In this document: positions 63,107 to 64,000 of the stretch, one piece after another | Layout: the number at the start of each line of letters is the position of its first letter | Numbering within the stretch: the stretch's first letter is position 1 | From: Aurelia coerulea | Taxonomy: Eukaryota > Cnidaria > Scyphozoa > Semaeostomeae > Ulmaridae | DNA length: 64,000 nucleotides | Direction of reading: 5' to 3' | Assembly (NCBI GenBank): GCA_039566865.1 | Contig: CM076945.1 | Location: forward strand, 5,073,501-5,137,500 | Position numbers and translations under genes: made by a program | The notes under the pieces: model-generated | What the model was told of the DNA's origin: nothing | The model's input: the letters and a program-made list of their open reading frames with translations, nothing else | The model's database searches: none

Positions 63107-63645
63107 CACAGGGGGTCCAGGAATATCAGTGAACAGACTGTAGTTTTGGTTTCTTTGGTTCCTTTGTGATCTGGATAATGAAAACAAAAGCTGTGTAATT
63201 TGATACAGATTACATCATCATTGCGGTCGGCCTGCTATTGTTGCAGTAGGAAAATCTTTTGTCATGTGAGAGCTCTTATCTCATTTACTGCGGTTTAAAC
63301 TCGCGGTTTTTTCAAATCTTGCGCCTCGTAGCTGTATTCTACTGTAACAACAGCAGGCCGACCGCAATGATGATGTAATCTTTATCAAATTACACATGTC
63401 TGTTGTTTTCATAATCCAGATCACAAGGAACCAAAGAAACCAAGCCAAAACTACAGTCTGTTCACTGATATTCCTGGACCCCCTGAGGCTATATTCTACT
63501 GTAACAACATCAGGCAGACCGCAATGATGATGTAATCCTTATCAAATTACACACAGCTGTTGTTTTCATAATCTATTGTCACTAGGAACCAAAGAAACCA
63601 AACTAAAACTACAGTCTGTTCACTGATATTCCTGGACCCCCTGTG
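63107..63645. mobile_element. Inverted-repeat element with a duplicated right arm
   Basis: CACAGGGGGTCCAGGAATAT at left and its complement at right, flanked by GTATGAC (63100-63106 and 63646-63652). The right arm (with GACCGCAATGATGATGTAAT) is present twice in tandem (about 63350-63483 and 63510-63645); the left arm only once. Confidence 0.8.
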
Positions 63646-63652
63646 GTATGAC

Positions 63653-64000
63653 ATGATATGTAAAGTATTTAAGATTTGTCAAGTATATGAGAAGACATTT
63701 TAAGTGATAGTGGTGAAAAATAAATTCAATTCGAGTATTTGTTTTTTGTGGTGTACTGCGAGATGTACTGTATGTTTCAATAACAAGTATGTATCAAAAA
63801 TTGCGGATTTTGATATGGTTCACTTTAAAAAGGTTCACTTTAGTAGATTAACGAAAACCCGAAGCCGCAAATTTCCTGTGGGATGGAAGTCTAGACTTTC
63901 CGGACTTATTACATTTGGAAATGTCAATTTGGAACTGGCGAACACAGCAGGATAATACAAGCCACAATCTAACTGTCCACCAATTCAAGTACATAAGGGA
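63653..64000. other. Right edge, no gene recognised
   Basis: An 83-codon plus-strand frame (63704-63955), basic and without a recognised domain, is the only long ORF. The missing N-terminal PSF1 exon was not found here on the minus strand. Confidence 0.35.

Overview
The window is animal nuclear DNA. It is AT-rich, has spliced genes with short exons and long introns, and is very dense in transposons. Helicase, LINE and repeat types of the kind common in cnidarians make a cnidarian (perhaps an anthozoan) my best guess; this is inference from protein resemblance and repeat style, not a proven assignment.

Two conserved genes are visible, both only as spliced exons. (1) Plus strand, 8867-25394: the C-terminal 17 exons (about 532 residues) of GANAB, the catalytic alpha subunit of ER glucosidase II. 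Its N-terminal exons lie left of the window. (2) Minus strand, 62661-50889: six exons (about 146 residues) of GINS1/PSF1, a subunit of the GINS part of the replicative CMG helicase. Its first exon(s) lie right of the window, and its last intron is swollen to about 7.6 kb. Nothing suggests the two genes work together.

Layout. 1-8295: a decayed, frameshifted hAT transposon (DUF4371/ZMYM1-like transposase) with a LINE fragment in its intron and a second 2.76-kb hAT-type element inserted in its coding sequence. 8296-25394: GANAB exons, with introns full of foldback elements, a tRNA-derived SINE with a huge GCTT tail and a long ATG microsatellite. 25395-37600: intergenic, with nested TTAA foldbacks, an unrecognised 202-aa ORF, a minus-strand LINE, long inverted repeats and a 1.65-kb DNA transposon with a 9-bp target duplication. 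37620-42330: a 4.7-kb DNA transposon with 68-bp terminal repeats. 42331-50888: more foldbacks and two or three unrecognised ORFs. 50889-62661: GINS1, whose last intron holds a 4.49-kb transposon (52523-57012) with 90-bp perfect terminal repeats and a 9-bp target duplication. That transposon carries a decayed RecQ-type helicase gene. 62662-64000: repeats.

The best candidate for something undescribed is the RecQ-carrying transposon. Its ends can be fixed to the base because it landed in a tandem repeat that supplies the empty site. A second large element (37620-42330) has related ends and the same TIR design. I saw no CRISPR array, operon or prokaryotic system.
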